From contig NC_134113.1 in assembly GCF_040939455.1 (NCBI RefSeq), forward strand, positions 12,696,501 through 12,760,500: a stretch of DNA of 64,000 nucleotides. Direction: 5' to 3'. The notes below the pieces were generated by a model that made no database searches, was not told the DNA's origin, and saw only the letters and a list, made by a program, of their open reading frames with translations. The position numbers and the translations under genes are program-made. Of the stretch, positions 54,533 to 64,000 are shown piece by piece. Within the stretch, counting starts at the first letter, position 1; each line of letters starts with the position of its first letter. Origin of the DNA: Microcebus murinus. Its lineage: Eukaryota > Chordata > Mammalia > Primates > Cheirogaleidae.

Positions 54533-54845
54533 AGTGAAAGAACAGATAAAAACTCCTGTCTTCATGGAGCTTATATTCTAGTGGGGGCAGACAGTAACTG
54601 AAGAAAACAACTATAGAGTACTAGAGATTAATGAGTGATGGAGAAAAACTAGGAAGGGGAGACTTGTTGGAAGTGAGATTGCAGGTTTAGATATGATGGT
54701 TAGGAAAAATCTAACTAAGGAGATGAATTTTGAGTAGGGAATTTTGAATAGGAATTTTGAGTAGATGAATTTTGAATTTTGAAGCAAATGAGGAATGAGT
54801 CCTGTGGTGGATACCTGGGAGAGAATAGCACATGCAAAAAATGTT
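54533..54845 (-). mobile_element. L2 LINE 3' region, antisense, right part
   Basis: ataaaaactcctgtcttcat ggagcttatattctagtggg ggcagacagtaactg continues L2; agattaatgagtgatggaga and agagaatagcacatgcaaaa extend it. A local aattttgagta tandem run lies at 54725-54785. Confidence 0.8.
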
Positions 54846-54884
54846 AGTGACAATAATAATAATGCCTAGCTACCCTGGGCCAGA

Positions 54885-55010
54885 GCAGTGGTTCTTGAAA
54901 TGTGTCTGGACCAGCATCATTAATATCACCTGGGAACTTTATAGAAATGCAAATTCTCAGGCCCTACTCCAGAACTTCTCTGAGGGTGAAGCCCTAATGT
55001 GCATGTATGT
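54885..55010 (+). mobile_element. MER5-type hAT element, left part
   Basis: agcagtggttcttgaaatgt, catcattaatatcacctggg aactttatagaaatgcaaat tctcaggccc is the left half of a MER5-type element. Its right end (gtgattctgagttatactaa agtttaagaaccactg) is at 55292-55330. Confidence 0.75.
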
Positions 55011-55291
55011 GCATGTATATGTATTTTGTATATATTTTTTATTGCAGTATAATTTACATACTGAAAAATTTAACCATTTTAATGTACATTTCTATGAGTT
55101 TAAATAAACTCATATACCATCCTGTAACCACCACCATGATAAACAGTTCCATCTTTCCCTCAAATTCCCCTTCTTAGTCACCCTCCACCTCTGTGACCCA
55201 GGCCCTGGCCACCATCTCTTTTCTGTCCCTAAGATTTTGCAATTGTGAAATTGCAAACATAAATTGTGAAAACATAAATTGTTGTATGCCA
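55011..55291 (-). mobile_element. L1M 3' UTR fragment, antisense, inside MER5
   Basis: tattgcagtataatttacat actgaaaaatttaaccattt, accatcctgtaaccaccacc atgataaacagttccatctt match the antisense 3' UTR of old L1M elements. Confidence 0.65.
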
Positions 55292-55400
55292 GGTGATTCT
55301 GAGTTATACTAAAGTTTAAGAACCACTGTTTTATTCTAAATCCTCAAACAATTTTGTAAGGCATTTATGATACACATTTTACATATAAGGACTTCTCCTT
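55292..55400. mobile_element. MER5 right end and MIR-like trace
   Basis: 55292-55330 is the MER5 right end. It is followed by aatcctcaaacaattttgta aggcatttatgatacacatt, a possible antisense MIR core. Confidence 0.5.
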
Positions 55401-55860
55401 GGGGAATTCTTAGGAATTCCAAATTGTCCCTTTTATATTATACAGAGTTATCTCCCATTTGAAGGCCTGGATGAGGGTTGATGTGGTTAGATTCATCTTC
55501 TACTTCAAATACATATTAAGGCATTTTTCTAAATAAAGTATGAGTCTATGAACAATTCTGGTAAATAAATTCTTTTCCCCTTCATCATAACCTGTGGCTC
55601 ATATAAATGCAAAGCCTTTATCATCTAGCTAAAGGGTTAGAGAAATGTTTCTTGTCCTCTTCCACACATATCCCTATGGTTATATATATTTTGCCTTTAT
55701 TTGATTAAATTCATGTTGAATTTTTAAAAGCAATTACATTACATAAAAACATTCTTAGAAATCTAAATGACAAATATGTTTGAACAACAAAAGTTTGTCC
55801 ACATACCTGTTTATACCACTCTCTGACTTTTCATAATTCTCCCCCAAAATAATCACTCTT
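55401..55860. other. No recognisable gene or repeat
   Basis: About 460 bp AT-rich, ending at the L1 endonuclease target site (tctt|aaaag at 55857-55865). Confidence 0.5.
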
Positions 55861-56360
55861 AAAAGTCTGCCATAGAGATTTTTAGACATATATACATTCA
55901 TACATAGATATAACTAGATAGACACAATTTTGTGATTTTATAAGAAGAGATATTAAGTGTATTTACTGATTAGTTTTATAGTATTTTATATTGTTTGCCT
56001 TAGAACTTCCATTTATAGCAATTTAATAAATAGAATAATCTGAAAAACTTTGAATTGCAATTCATTTAGTACATTAGATTAAATACGTCAGACATCCTTT
56101 TAAAGGCACTGCTGAGTTTAAAAGAATATAAAGGATATACCTGGGGTCAAAAAGAATAGGGAATTGAAAACCACAATGAGAAGCAGTCTTCTTTTTCTTT
56201 TCTATTACTAAGGGAATTGAGTTTTAACAGCTATGTGGAGATAAAACATGGGCCTTTGGCTCCCTGAGAGGGTTAATTGGAAATAAGACAGCTGCTAGAG
56301 CCAAAACTCTCAAATGGCTACATCCTCAGTGAAAGTGTGTAGGAGAAATTTTTTCCTACA
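55861..56360 (+). repeat. Long direct repeat, left copy (apparent target duplication)
   Basis: A 500-bp block, AAAAGTCTGCC … TTTTTTCCTACA, that recurs right after the L1 at 60166-60662. By eye the copies differ by about 11 substitutions and three small indels. The left boundary is a consensus L1 endonuclease site: on the bottom strand 5'-TTTT/AAGA. The content is single-copy-looking, AT-rich, non-coding. Confidence 0.92.
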
Positions 56361-56422
56361 GAAATTTTTCCTATAGAAACACTCAACCCCTCACAAAATC
56401 ATGGAAACTAAACAATCTATTA

Positions 56423-59400
56423 TTGAAAAATTATTGGGTAAAGGAAAAAATTCAGAGGGAAATCAAGAATTTCTTTGAACAAAATGATAATTGTGATACC
56501 TCTTACCAAAACCTGTGGGATACAGCAAAAGCTTACCTGAGAGGAAAACTAATAGCAATTAACGCTCACATCCAAAAAACAGAAAGCTTAGATACTGACA
56601 ACCTAATGAATAAGCTCAAGGAATTGGAAAAAGAAGAGCAAACAATTTCCAATCCTAATAGAAGAAAAGAAATAACAAAGATCAAAGTAGAACTGAATGA
56701 AATGGAGAACAAGAGAACTATACCAAAAATAAATAAAACCAGAAGCTGGTTTTTTGAAAAGATAAACAAAATTGATAGCCCTCTTGCTAGATTGACAAGG
56801 ACCTAAATGGAAAGGATTGTAATAAACTCAATAAGAAATGAAAAAGGAGAGATCACAACAGATATCAAAGACATACAAAACAGTATATTTGACTATTATA
56901 AAAAACTATATGCCCAAAAACTACAGAACGAAGATGAAATGGACAAATTCTTGGATTCATACAACCTCCCTAAGATCACGCAGGAGGCAACAGAATTCCT
57001 AAACAGACCAGTCTCAAGCTCAGAAATTGAAGCAGTAATTAAAAACCTGCCCAAACGGAAAAGTCCCGGGCCAGATGGCTACACTTCAGAGTTCTACCAA
57101 ACATACAAAGATGAACTCATATCTATACTACAGAAACTATTCCACACCATTGAGAAGGATGGTATCCTTCCTAACTTATTCTATAAAGCCAATATCACCT
57201 TGATACCAAAGCCAAGAAAGGACACAACACAAAAAGAAAATTACAGACCAGTATCCCTCATGAATACCGATGCAAAAATCCTAAATAAAATTTTAGCGAA
57301 TAGAATTCAGCAGCACATCAAAAAAATAATTCACCATCACCAGGTGGGCTTTATTCCAGAGATGCAGGGATGGTTCAACATACACAAGTCTATAAATGCA
57401 ATTCACTTCATAAACAAAATCAAGAACAAAGACCATATGATTCTATCAATAGATGCAGAAAAAGCATTTGACAAAGTCCAACATACCTTTATGATAAAAA
57501 CTCTTAACAAAATAGGCATAGATGGCTCATACCTTAAACTTATCAAATCCATCTATGACAAACCCACTGCTAATATCATTCTAAACGGGGAAAAATTGAA
57601 ATCTTTCCCCCTTTGATCCGGAACTAGACAAGGACGCCCACTATCTCCTCTCCTATTCAACATAGTGCTTGAAGTCCTAGCGATAGCAATCAGGCAGGAG
57701 AGGGGTATTAAGGGCATTCAAGTGGGGGCAGATGAAATCAAACTCTCGCTTTTCGCCGATGATATGATATTATACCTAGAAAACCCCATGGACTCTTCCA
57801 AGAGACTCCTAGACTTGATAACCGAATTTGGTAAAGTTTCAGGTTATAAAATCAATATACACAAATCAGAAGCATTCATATATGCCAAGAACCATCAAGC
57901 AGAAACTCAAATCAAAAACTCAAATCAAAAACCATCAAGCAGAAACTCAACTCAAAAATCAATTTGAGTTTCTGCTTGATGGTTCTTGGCATATATGAAT
58001 GCTTCTGGTTTGTGTATATTGATTTTATAACCTGAAACTTTACCAAATTTTCAGTATAGCCCCAAAGAAAATTAAATATCTAGGAGTATACTTAACGAAA
58101 GATACAAAAGATTTATACAAGGAGAACTATGAAACACTAAAAAAAAAGAAATTGCAGAAGATTTAAACAGATGGAAAAATCTACCTTGTTCATGGATTGG
58201 TAGAATCAATATAGTTAAAATGTCAATATTACCTAAAGTGATCTACAGAATCAAGGCAATCCCTATCAAAATACCATCAGCATTCTTTACAGATCTAGAA
58301 AAAATAATTCTTCACTTCATATGGAACCAGAAAAAACCTCCTATAGCTAAAGCAATCTTAAATAAAAAGAACAAACTGGGAGGCATCAGTCTACCTGACC
58401 TCAAGCTGTACTACAAAGCAATAATAGTTAAATCAGCATGGTACTGGCACAAGAACAGAAGCATAGATATCTGGAATAGATCTGAGATACCAAAGATGAA
58501 ACCATCAGTATATGATAAATTAATTTTTGACAAAGCTGACAAAAATATACATTGGGGAAAAGAATCTCTCTTCAATAAATGGTGCTGGGAAAACTTGTTA
58601 GCTACATGCAGAAGAGCGAATCAGGATTCCTACCTCTCACCTCTCATAAAAATTCACTCAAGATGGATAACAGACTTAAATTTAAGACATGAAACCTTAA
58701 GAATCCTAGAAGAAGATATTGGGAAAACCCTATCAGACATTGGCCTAGGCAAAGAATTTTTGAGGAAACCCCCCAAGGCAATCACTGCAGCATCAAAAAT
58801 AAACAAATGGGATCTGATCAAATTAAAAAGTTTCTGCACAGCCAAGGAAACCATCAGTAGAGCAAATAGACAACCCACAGAGTGGGAGAAAATATTTGCT
58901 CTCTACACCTCTGATAAAGGTCTAATAATAAGAATCTATCTAGAACTTAAAAGAATTAACAAGAAAAAAATCAAACAATCCCATCAAGAAATGGGTGACA
59001 GAAATGAAAAGAAACTTCTCCAAAGAAGACAGAATAATGGCATGCAAACATATAAAAAAATGCTCAACTTCTCTAATTATTAGAGAAATTCAAATAAAAA
59101 CCACAATGAGATACCACCTAACCCCAGTAAGAATGGCCTATATCAAGAAACCCCAAAACAACAAATGCTGGCGAGGATGCAGAGAGACAGGAACACTCTT
59201 ACACTGCTGGTAGGACTGCAAATTAGTGCAACCTTTGTGGAAAAGAATTTGGAGATACCTCAAACAGCTAGAAATAAAAATACCATTCGACCCTGCAATA
59301 GCATTGTTGGGCATCTACCCCAAAGAGCATAAGACATTCTATTATAAAGACATCTGCACCCGAATGTTTATAGCAGCACAATTCACTGTTGCAAGGTCAT

Positions 59401-59501
59401 GGAAACAACCCAAGTGCTCGTCAATTCATGAGTGGATAATTAAAATGTGGTATATGCTCACAATGGAATATTACTCAATCCTAGAAATGACTGTGAGCTA
59501 G
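56423..59501 (+). pseudogene. L1 ORF2 (RT and C-terminus), broken
   Basis: One frame runs from 56423 to 57967, broken only by TAA (56804-56806) and TGA (57614-57616). It covers the linker (…[19 protein letters not shown]…), the RT fingers/palm (…[15 protein letters not shown]…, …[12 protein letters not shown]…) and the catalytic FADD at 57752-57763, intact. An inverted duplication then replaces about 15-20 residues. The same frame resumes by 58220 (…[15 protein letters not shown]…) to 59083. A frameshift near 59000 moves to another frame, where TAG at 59211-59213 interrupts the Cys-His cluster ([15 protein letters not shown], stop). The last part is 59226-59501. Not functional. Confidence 0.93.
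57825..58049. repeat. Inverted duplication (88-bp arms) in L1
   Basis: 57825-57912 and 57962-58049 are reverse complements with one mismatch (at 57866). In the 49-bp spacer, accatcaagcagaaactcaa of 57891-57910 recurs at 57931-57950, and that second copy can pair with 57964-57983 around a 13-nt loop. The unit contains part of ORF2 just after FADD. It explains the break in the frame. Confidence 0.97.
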
Positions 59502-59799
59502 CATCGTGTATGCTATCCTGAATTAAGTTTAAGCCCGTTATCCAAAGCGAGGCGACACAAAACATGGGAAATGGGCCCCACATCTACTCGCCATCAAATT
59601 GGTACTGACTGATTGAAACTATGGTTTTCAAATGGTGGCAATGCTCACCAGGGATTCAGGGGGCGGGGACCTAATCTTAGGGATGTGGCGAGCACTTCGG
59701 AGGGGAAGGGCATAACTCTAACCCTTCTTAGGGAGAGCCAAAGATATACATGTAACCAAAATGTCAAAAAAAACCCAAAAAACAAAAACTTTTTATCGG

Positions 59800-59910
59800 G
59801 TGGTGGGCAGGCGGGAGGGGGGAGGAGGAAAGGGGTGTATGCTTTCATAACGTGTGTGGTGCACACCACCTGGGGATTGGACACATCCGGGGGAGGGAGG
59901 GGGGCAGGGG
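59800..59910 (+). other. L1 3' UTR G-rich tracts
   Basis: Two G-rich segments (59799-59836 and 59889-59908) with several runs of 3-6 G, capable of G-quadruplex formation as in other L1 3' UTRs. Confidence 0.75.
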
Positions 59911-59963
59911 CAATATTTGTAACCCTAACAATATTTGTACCTCCATAATATGATGAAATAAAA

Positions 59964-60165
59964 GGAAAAAAATTATACAAAAAATTCCAAATAAATGTTA
60001 GAAAAGCGAATATAAATATAAATGGCTTCATATATGAATTTAAAATAATTTTTTGTTCATTAAAAATATATTTGCATGACATTGAGAGATAATTTACTAC
60101 ATATTCAGATGCTCCTTGACTTACAATTGGGTTATGTTCCAATAAAGCTATTGTAAGTTGAAAAA
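59964..60165 (+). mobile_element. Apparent L1 3' transduction
   Basis: About 200 bp of non-L1 sequence follows the L1 polyadenylation signal. It ends with a second AATAAA (60141-60146) and an A9 tract (60161-60169), the spacing of a real cleavage/polyadenylation event, and the right flanking duplication begins exactly there. The segment includes a Tigger-like end (60110-60160). This is the layout of read-through transcription past the weak L1 signal and co-mobilisation of downstream source DNA. Confidence 0.7.
60108..60160. mobile_element. Tigger-type terminal fragment
   Basis: agatgctccttgacttacaa ttgggttatgttccaataaa gctattgtaagttg matches the end of a Tigger-family element. It lies within the transduced segment. 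Confidence 0.6.
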
Positions 60166-60662
60166 AAAAGTCTGGCATAGAGATTTTTAGACATATATAC
60201 ATTCATACAGACATAGATAAGACTAGGTAGACACAATTTTATAAGAAGAGATATTAAGTGTATTTACTGATTAGTTTTATAGTATTTTATATTGTTTCCT
60301 TTAGAACTTCCATTTATAGCAATTTAATAAATAGAATAATCTGAAAAACTTTGAATTGCAATTCATTTAGTACATTAGATTAAATACATCAGACATCCTT
60401 TTAAAGGTACTGCTGAGTTTAAAAGAATATAAAGGATATACCTGGGGTCAAAAAGAAGAGGGAACTGAAAACCACAATGAGAAGCAGTCTTCCTTTTCTT
60501 TTCTATTACTAAGGGAATTGAGTTTTAACAGCTATGTGGAGATAAAACATGGGCCTTTGGCTCCCTGAGAGGGTTAATTGGAAATAAGACAGCTGCTAGA
60601 GCCAAAACTCTCAAATGGCTACATCCTCAGTGAAAGTGTGTAGGAGAAATTTTTTTCCTACA
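60166..60662 (+). repeat. Long direct repeat, right copy
   Basis: Right copy of the 55861-56360 block, starting at the A-tract and ending TTTTTTTCCTACA, after which single-copy sequence (agttcaaggtg) follows. It lacks a 9-bp segment and has a 4-bp insertion relative to the left copy. Confidence 0.92.
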
Positions 60663-61014
60663 AGTTCAAGGTGTGATAACAAGGAAAACTGTCTGTCTTG
60701 TCTTCTGCTCTCAGTGCGGAAAATCTCCCTTAAGGAATTTTAACCCTAGGCCTATACTCATGTAGCTTTAGGATTAACATTTGTATTATCTATGTGCTCT
60801 AGAAACCCCTAAACTGAAAAATTATGTAAGTAGCCTTGGGGAGTGATCATTTTTATCAGGAAATGCCTTCCAACCAGATAGCATGGATAAAGACTACCAC
60901 AGATAAAGTTCCACCGATGATGAGTTCACAATACAAAATTATAAAACACACAAAGAAACAGTACCCCAAGGAAAAGCAAGCCAGCAGACACAACGAACAA
61001 TACAATTAGAATGT
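60663..61014. other. No recognisable gene or repeat
   Basis: About 350 bp, nothing supported. Confidence 0.5.
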
Positions 61015-62420
61015 CTTATAAATGATACCATACAGTGAAGCTAACCTCTACCCTTCAGCATAAAACTTTTGAGATTCATACAAATTATTGTGAGCATTAG
61101 CAGTTCATTCCTTTTTATCTGAGTAGTATTCCATTGTGTGGATGAACCACAGTTATTTATTCATTCACCCACTGAATGGCATTTGGATTGTTTGGGGGAA
61201 ATTATGCATAGAGAAGCTATATTCTATAAAGAATTGCCTGAGCATAATTTTTCATTTCTCTAGGATATGTATGGAGGAGTAGAACTACTGGGCTATATAG
61301 TAATATATGTTTAAGTTTACAAGAAACTGTCAAACATTTTTCTGGAATGGATATGTCATTTTGCCTTCTTACCAATAATGTTTTAAATGTCTAGTTTCTC
61401 TGCATTATCACCAGCACTTGGTATTTTCAGTATTTTTAAAATGTTAGCTGTTACAATAGATGTACAGTGATTTCTTCTTGTGGTTTTGCATTTCCCTACA
61501 TGTTTAATGACGTGTCTGTTCTAGTCTTTTGCCTATTATAAATTATTATTTTTTTATTGTTGAGCTTCAAAAGTTCTTTACATTTCTTCATGTTAATTCT
61601 TTGTCAGATACATGATTTGCAAATATTTTCTACCAGTCTATAGTGTACCTTTTCAGTCTTTTAGTAATATCCTTTGTAGAGTAAAAGTTTTTAATTTTGA
61701 TGAAGTTCAGTTTATCTTTTTGCTTTTATAGATCATGCTTTTGGTGTCATATCTGAGAACTCTTGGCCTAACTCAGCTCACAAATATTTTCTTGATGTTT
61801 TATTTTAAAAGTTTTATAGTTTTCTATTTATATGTGTGATTTATTCTGAGTTAATTTTTATATATGATGTGAAGTATGAATCAAAGTTCTTTTTTGCATA
61901 TGGATATTTAGAGTACCATTGAATTGCCTTTATACATTTGTTGAAAATCAATTTGCTATATTTGTGTGGGTCTATTTCTCAGGTCTATATTCTATTCCAT
62001 CAATCTATGTATCTGGTCCTGCACAAATATCATACTGTCTTGATTACTGTAGCTTTATAAGAAGTCTTAAAGTCAGGTAGTGTTATTACTCCACTTCTTT
62101 CTTCTTTGTAACTATTCTAGTACCATTGCCTTTCTCTATGATTTTTTGAATCAGCTTATCTATCTACAGAAAGTCCTGCTGAGATTTTGATTATATTTCC
62201 GTTAAATCTATAGATCAATTTGAAGAGAAATGACATCTTTACTATGTTGAGTCTTCAAGTTCATGAATACACTATGTCTCCCTGTTTATTCAGGACTTTG
62301 ATTTCTTCTACCAGCCTTTTGTAGTTTTCAGAATACAGATCATAAATATACTTTATTGGATTTGTGTTTATATACAGTTTTAGTTGTCCTAGATATTCTC
62401 CTAAAAGACTATATTAATTT
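61015..62420 (-). mobile_element. Old L1M LINE, antisense
   Basis: About 1.4 kb of antisense L1: gttcattcctttttatctga gtagtattccattgtgtgga, ggcatttggattgtttgggg, ccagcacttggtattttcag, tgtttaatgacgtgtctgtt, agaactcttggcctaactca, tgttgaaaatcaatttgcta, gaaatgacatctttactatg ttgagtcttcaagttcatga. Highly diverged (L1M grade); ORF2 is not readable. Confidence 0.88.
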
Positions 62421-62799
62421 ATCTGGGTACTAGTGGTTGAGAGTGGTTCTTATGCACAGTGGATATTGTAAAAAGTGTTAAAAATTGTTTTGCTTATATA
62501 TATTTATTTGAAAGTGATTTGTTGGGTAGACAGAGTCATCTTCCTCCAACTCTCTTTAGATCTGTCCTGTTGAATATAGAGAGTGAGTTCCTGAACACAG
62601 AGCAAGTGGAAGTACCATATTGCACAGATAACTCCTACCTCTTCCCACCTCAAAAGGAAAGCTGCTGTGAACCTCACTTAACATCTTTTTTAACTTTCTA
62701 AAGAATGAAAATGACCAGTTTTGAGATGAGCATTTTGGCTCTGAAATTCCCTAAGATAGTTCAGAATATATGAGCTATAGGAGCTATGGATTGATGATT
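62421..62799. other. No recognisable gene or repeat
   Basis: About 380 bp. An 80-codon + frame (62459-62701) has no recognisable features. Confidence 0.5.
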
Positions 62800-62925
62800 A
62801 GAATTAATCAAATTGAGTTTCTAGCTCTGCCAGTGACTTGAGATATGAATTTGGGGAAACAACCTTGCTGTCCAGGCCTCAGTTTCTTGTAAATTTAATG
62901 AGACCTAAGATCCAAAGATTGTTCT
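62800..62925 (+). mobile_element. MIR SINE fragment
   Basis: agtttctagctctgccagtg acttgagatatgaatttggg, tgtccaggcctcagtttctt gtaaatttaatgagacc. Confidence 0.65.
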
Positions 62926-63423
62926 AGTTCTGTTCTAATTTATATAAATGACCACTTATACTTTCCATGTGGGAAATTAAGAAATGGAGGAGTGAAGAAA
63001 AGAAAAAGAAAAATGAAGGAGGGGAAAGGAAAGGCCTGAAAGGAGACAATGAAGGACGTTCTGATCGCTGTGTTGCTAGGCAGGGACTCACTGTCCCACT
63101 AGGCAGTCACTCCCAGAGAGGCTTCCCAGGAGAGAGTGGATGGCGCCAGTCACCTCAGAACAGCCCGAGTGTCTGACCTTGTGTGGGCCACAACCCCCAT
63201 TTGCAATCAAAGACAGCTGTACTGAAAGGGCTTCCCTTGCCATTTTTCATTATAGTGATTATACTTCCTTTGCACAATAGGCCAATAAATGTGTTACTCT
63301 TGTCTATTTCATATGTAAATGTGCCTTTTGAAAATGCCAAATTCCTGCAGGCAACAGGTGGTAAACAGAAAACAGAGAAAAAAGTAGTAATTTGGCAATA
63401 GAAGGAATGGAGGTTCAGAGAGA
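62926..63423. other. No recognisable gene or repeat
   Basis: About 500 bp, AAAG/AGGA-rich at 62990-63050. Confidence 0.5.
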
Positions 63424-63436
63424 TAAAGACACTTTC

Positions 63437-63965
63437 TTTTTTTTTGTTTTTCAATTTTTTCAATTTAATTTTATTTTTTTATTTCGGCATATTATGGGGG
63501 TACAGATATTAAGGTTTCAATAAATGCCCATTTCTCCCCCCTCCCCCCACAAGTCTGAGCCTCCAGCATGACCATCCCCCAGATGGTGCACATGTCACTC
63601 GTTATGTATGTATATACCCGCCCCCTCCCCCCTCTCCCTGCCCAATACTCTATTACTGTAGTACCTATGTGTCCACTTAGGTGCTGTTCAGTTAATACCA
63701 ATTTGCTGGTGAGTATATGTGGTGCTTGTTTTTCCATTCTTGGGAAACTTCACTTAATAGTATGGGTTCCAGCTCTATCCAGGAAAATATAAGATGTGCT
63801 ATGTCACCATTGTTTCTTAGAGCTGAATAGTACTCCATGGTATACATATACCACATTTTATTAATCCATTCTTGGATTGATGGGCACTTGGGCTGTTTCC
63901 ACAGCCTTGTAATTATGAATTGTGCTGCTATAAACATTCGAGTGCAGGTGTCTTTTTTGTAGAGT
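63437..63965 (-). mobile_element. Young 5'-truncated L1, antisense
   Basis: Starts with the reversed A-tail (T-rich, 63437-63482), then the 3' UTR (ggcatattatgggggtacag, C-rich tracts) and the last part of ORF2. It ends at ttttttgtagag. TAAAGACACTTTC is duplicated on both sides (63424-63436 and 63966-63978). Same family as the 45-kb L1. Confidence 0.95.
63692..63955 (-). pseudogene. L1 ORF2 C-terminal end
   Basis: The minus-strand frame 63937-63692 encodes the last 81 codons of ORF2 (…[19 protein letters not shown]…, …[14 protein letters not shown]…, ending …SPANWY). It is nearly identical to the same region at 45480-45722. Truncated at the 5' side; not functional. Confidence 0.9.
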
Positions 63966-64000
63966 TAAAGACACTTTCAATTCCACAATTACTAATTGAG

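Larger units (their letters stand above)
56361..59963 (+). mobile_element. 5'-truncated L1 LINE with long flanking duplication
   Basis: A 3.6-kb + strand L1 that begins within ORF2, after the endonuclease domain (catggaaactaaacaatc), and ends with a G-rich 3' UTR and its own AATAAA (59957-59962). It carries an internal inverted duplication (57825-58049). The element is followed by about 200 bp of non-L1 sequence ending in A9, then the right copy of the long duplication. It is intermediate in age between the 36-kb and 45-kb L1s by decay. Confidence 0.93.

Noticed and set aside
59645..60202. 185-codon minus-strand frame with hydrophobic N-terminus
   Set aside because: Antisense of the L1 3' UTR and the transduced segment; no relation to a protein.

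Overview
The window is a stretch of primate nuclear DNA, most likely from a strepsirrhine (lemur-type). Two things point there. The minus-strand Alu at 11062-11397 has the lemuriform middle section and a young 3' structure. The three youngest L1 tails (45098-45937, 59226-59963, 63437-63965) have a G-rich 3' UTR followed by a short pyrimidine/purine tail, unlike human L1PA. The rest is typical of any placental mammal: MIR, L2, MaLR/MLT1 LTRs, Tigger1, hAT elements, (AC)n and (TATC)n arrays. I recognise no exon of a known protein-coding gene on either strand. It reads as intergenic or deep-intronic sequence, and the only recognisable coding sequence is transposon-derived.

Layout. 0-3 kb: a Tigger1 end, a CA repeat, an old LTR, an AluJ and a short U2 snRNA-like fragment. 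2.9-3.6 kb: a GC/CpG-rich block with an E-box, KLF/GC boxes, a CCAAT box and a good 5' splice site; this is the best promoter/first-exon candidate. 4-20 kb: old MIR/L2/MaLR mosaic with a nested Alu, plus a CpG-containing patch with an ISRE-like motif near 10.7 kb. 20-36 kb: mostly unrecognised single-copy-looking sequence with scattered MIRs, a MaLR LTR and a complex TATC microsatellite. 36.4-39.4 kb: an old 5'-truncated L1 with a 21-bp target duplication. 40-44 kb: long L2 remnants and an inverted MIR pair. 44.1-44.6 kb: a homeodomain-motif-rich block that looks like a conserved enhancer. 44.75-45.95 kb: a young twin-primed (5'-inverted) L1. 46-55 kb: L2s broken by an MLT1 LTR and a hAT element, a very CpG-dense patch with a perfect NRF1 site (52.8 kb), and a ~160-bp sequence present twice 1.4 kb apart. 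55.9-60.7 kb: a 5'-truncated L1 flanked by ~500-bp direct repeats. 61-62.4 kb: an old antisense L1. 63.4-64 kb: a young antisense L1 tail.

The most notable structure is the L1 locus at 55861-60662. A canonical L1 endonuclease site, an apparent ~500-bp target-site duplication, a ~200-bp 3' transduction with its own AATAAA and A-tail, and an internal 88-bp inverted duplication all occur in one insertion. I found no CRISPR array, bacterial-type operon, intact viral gene or convincing new multi-gene system. Family names for old repeats come from consensus sequences I remember, so subfamily calls are tentative. Boundaries of old repeats are good to about 10-30 bp.
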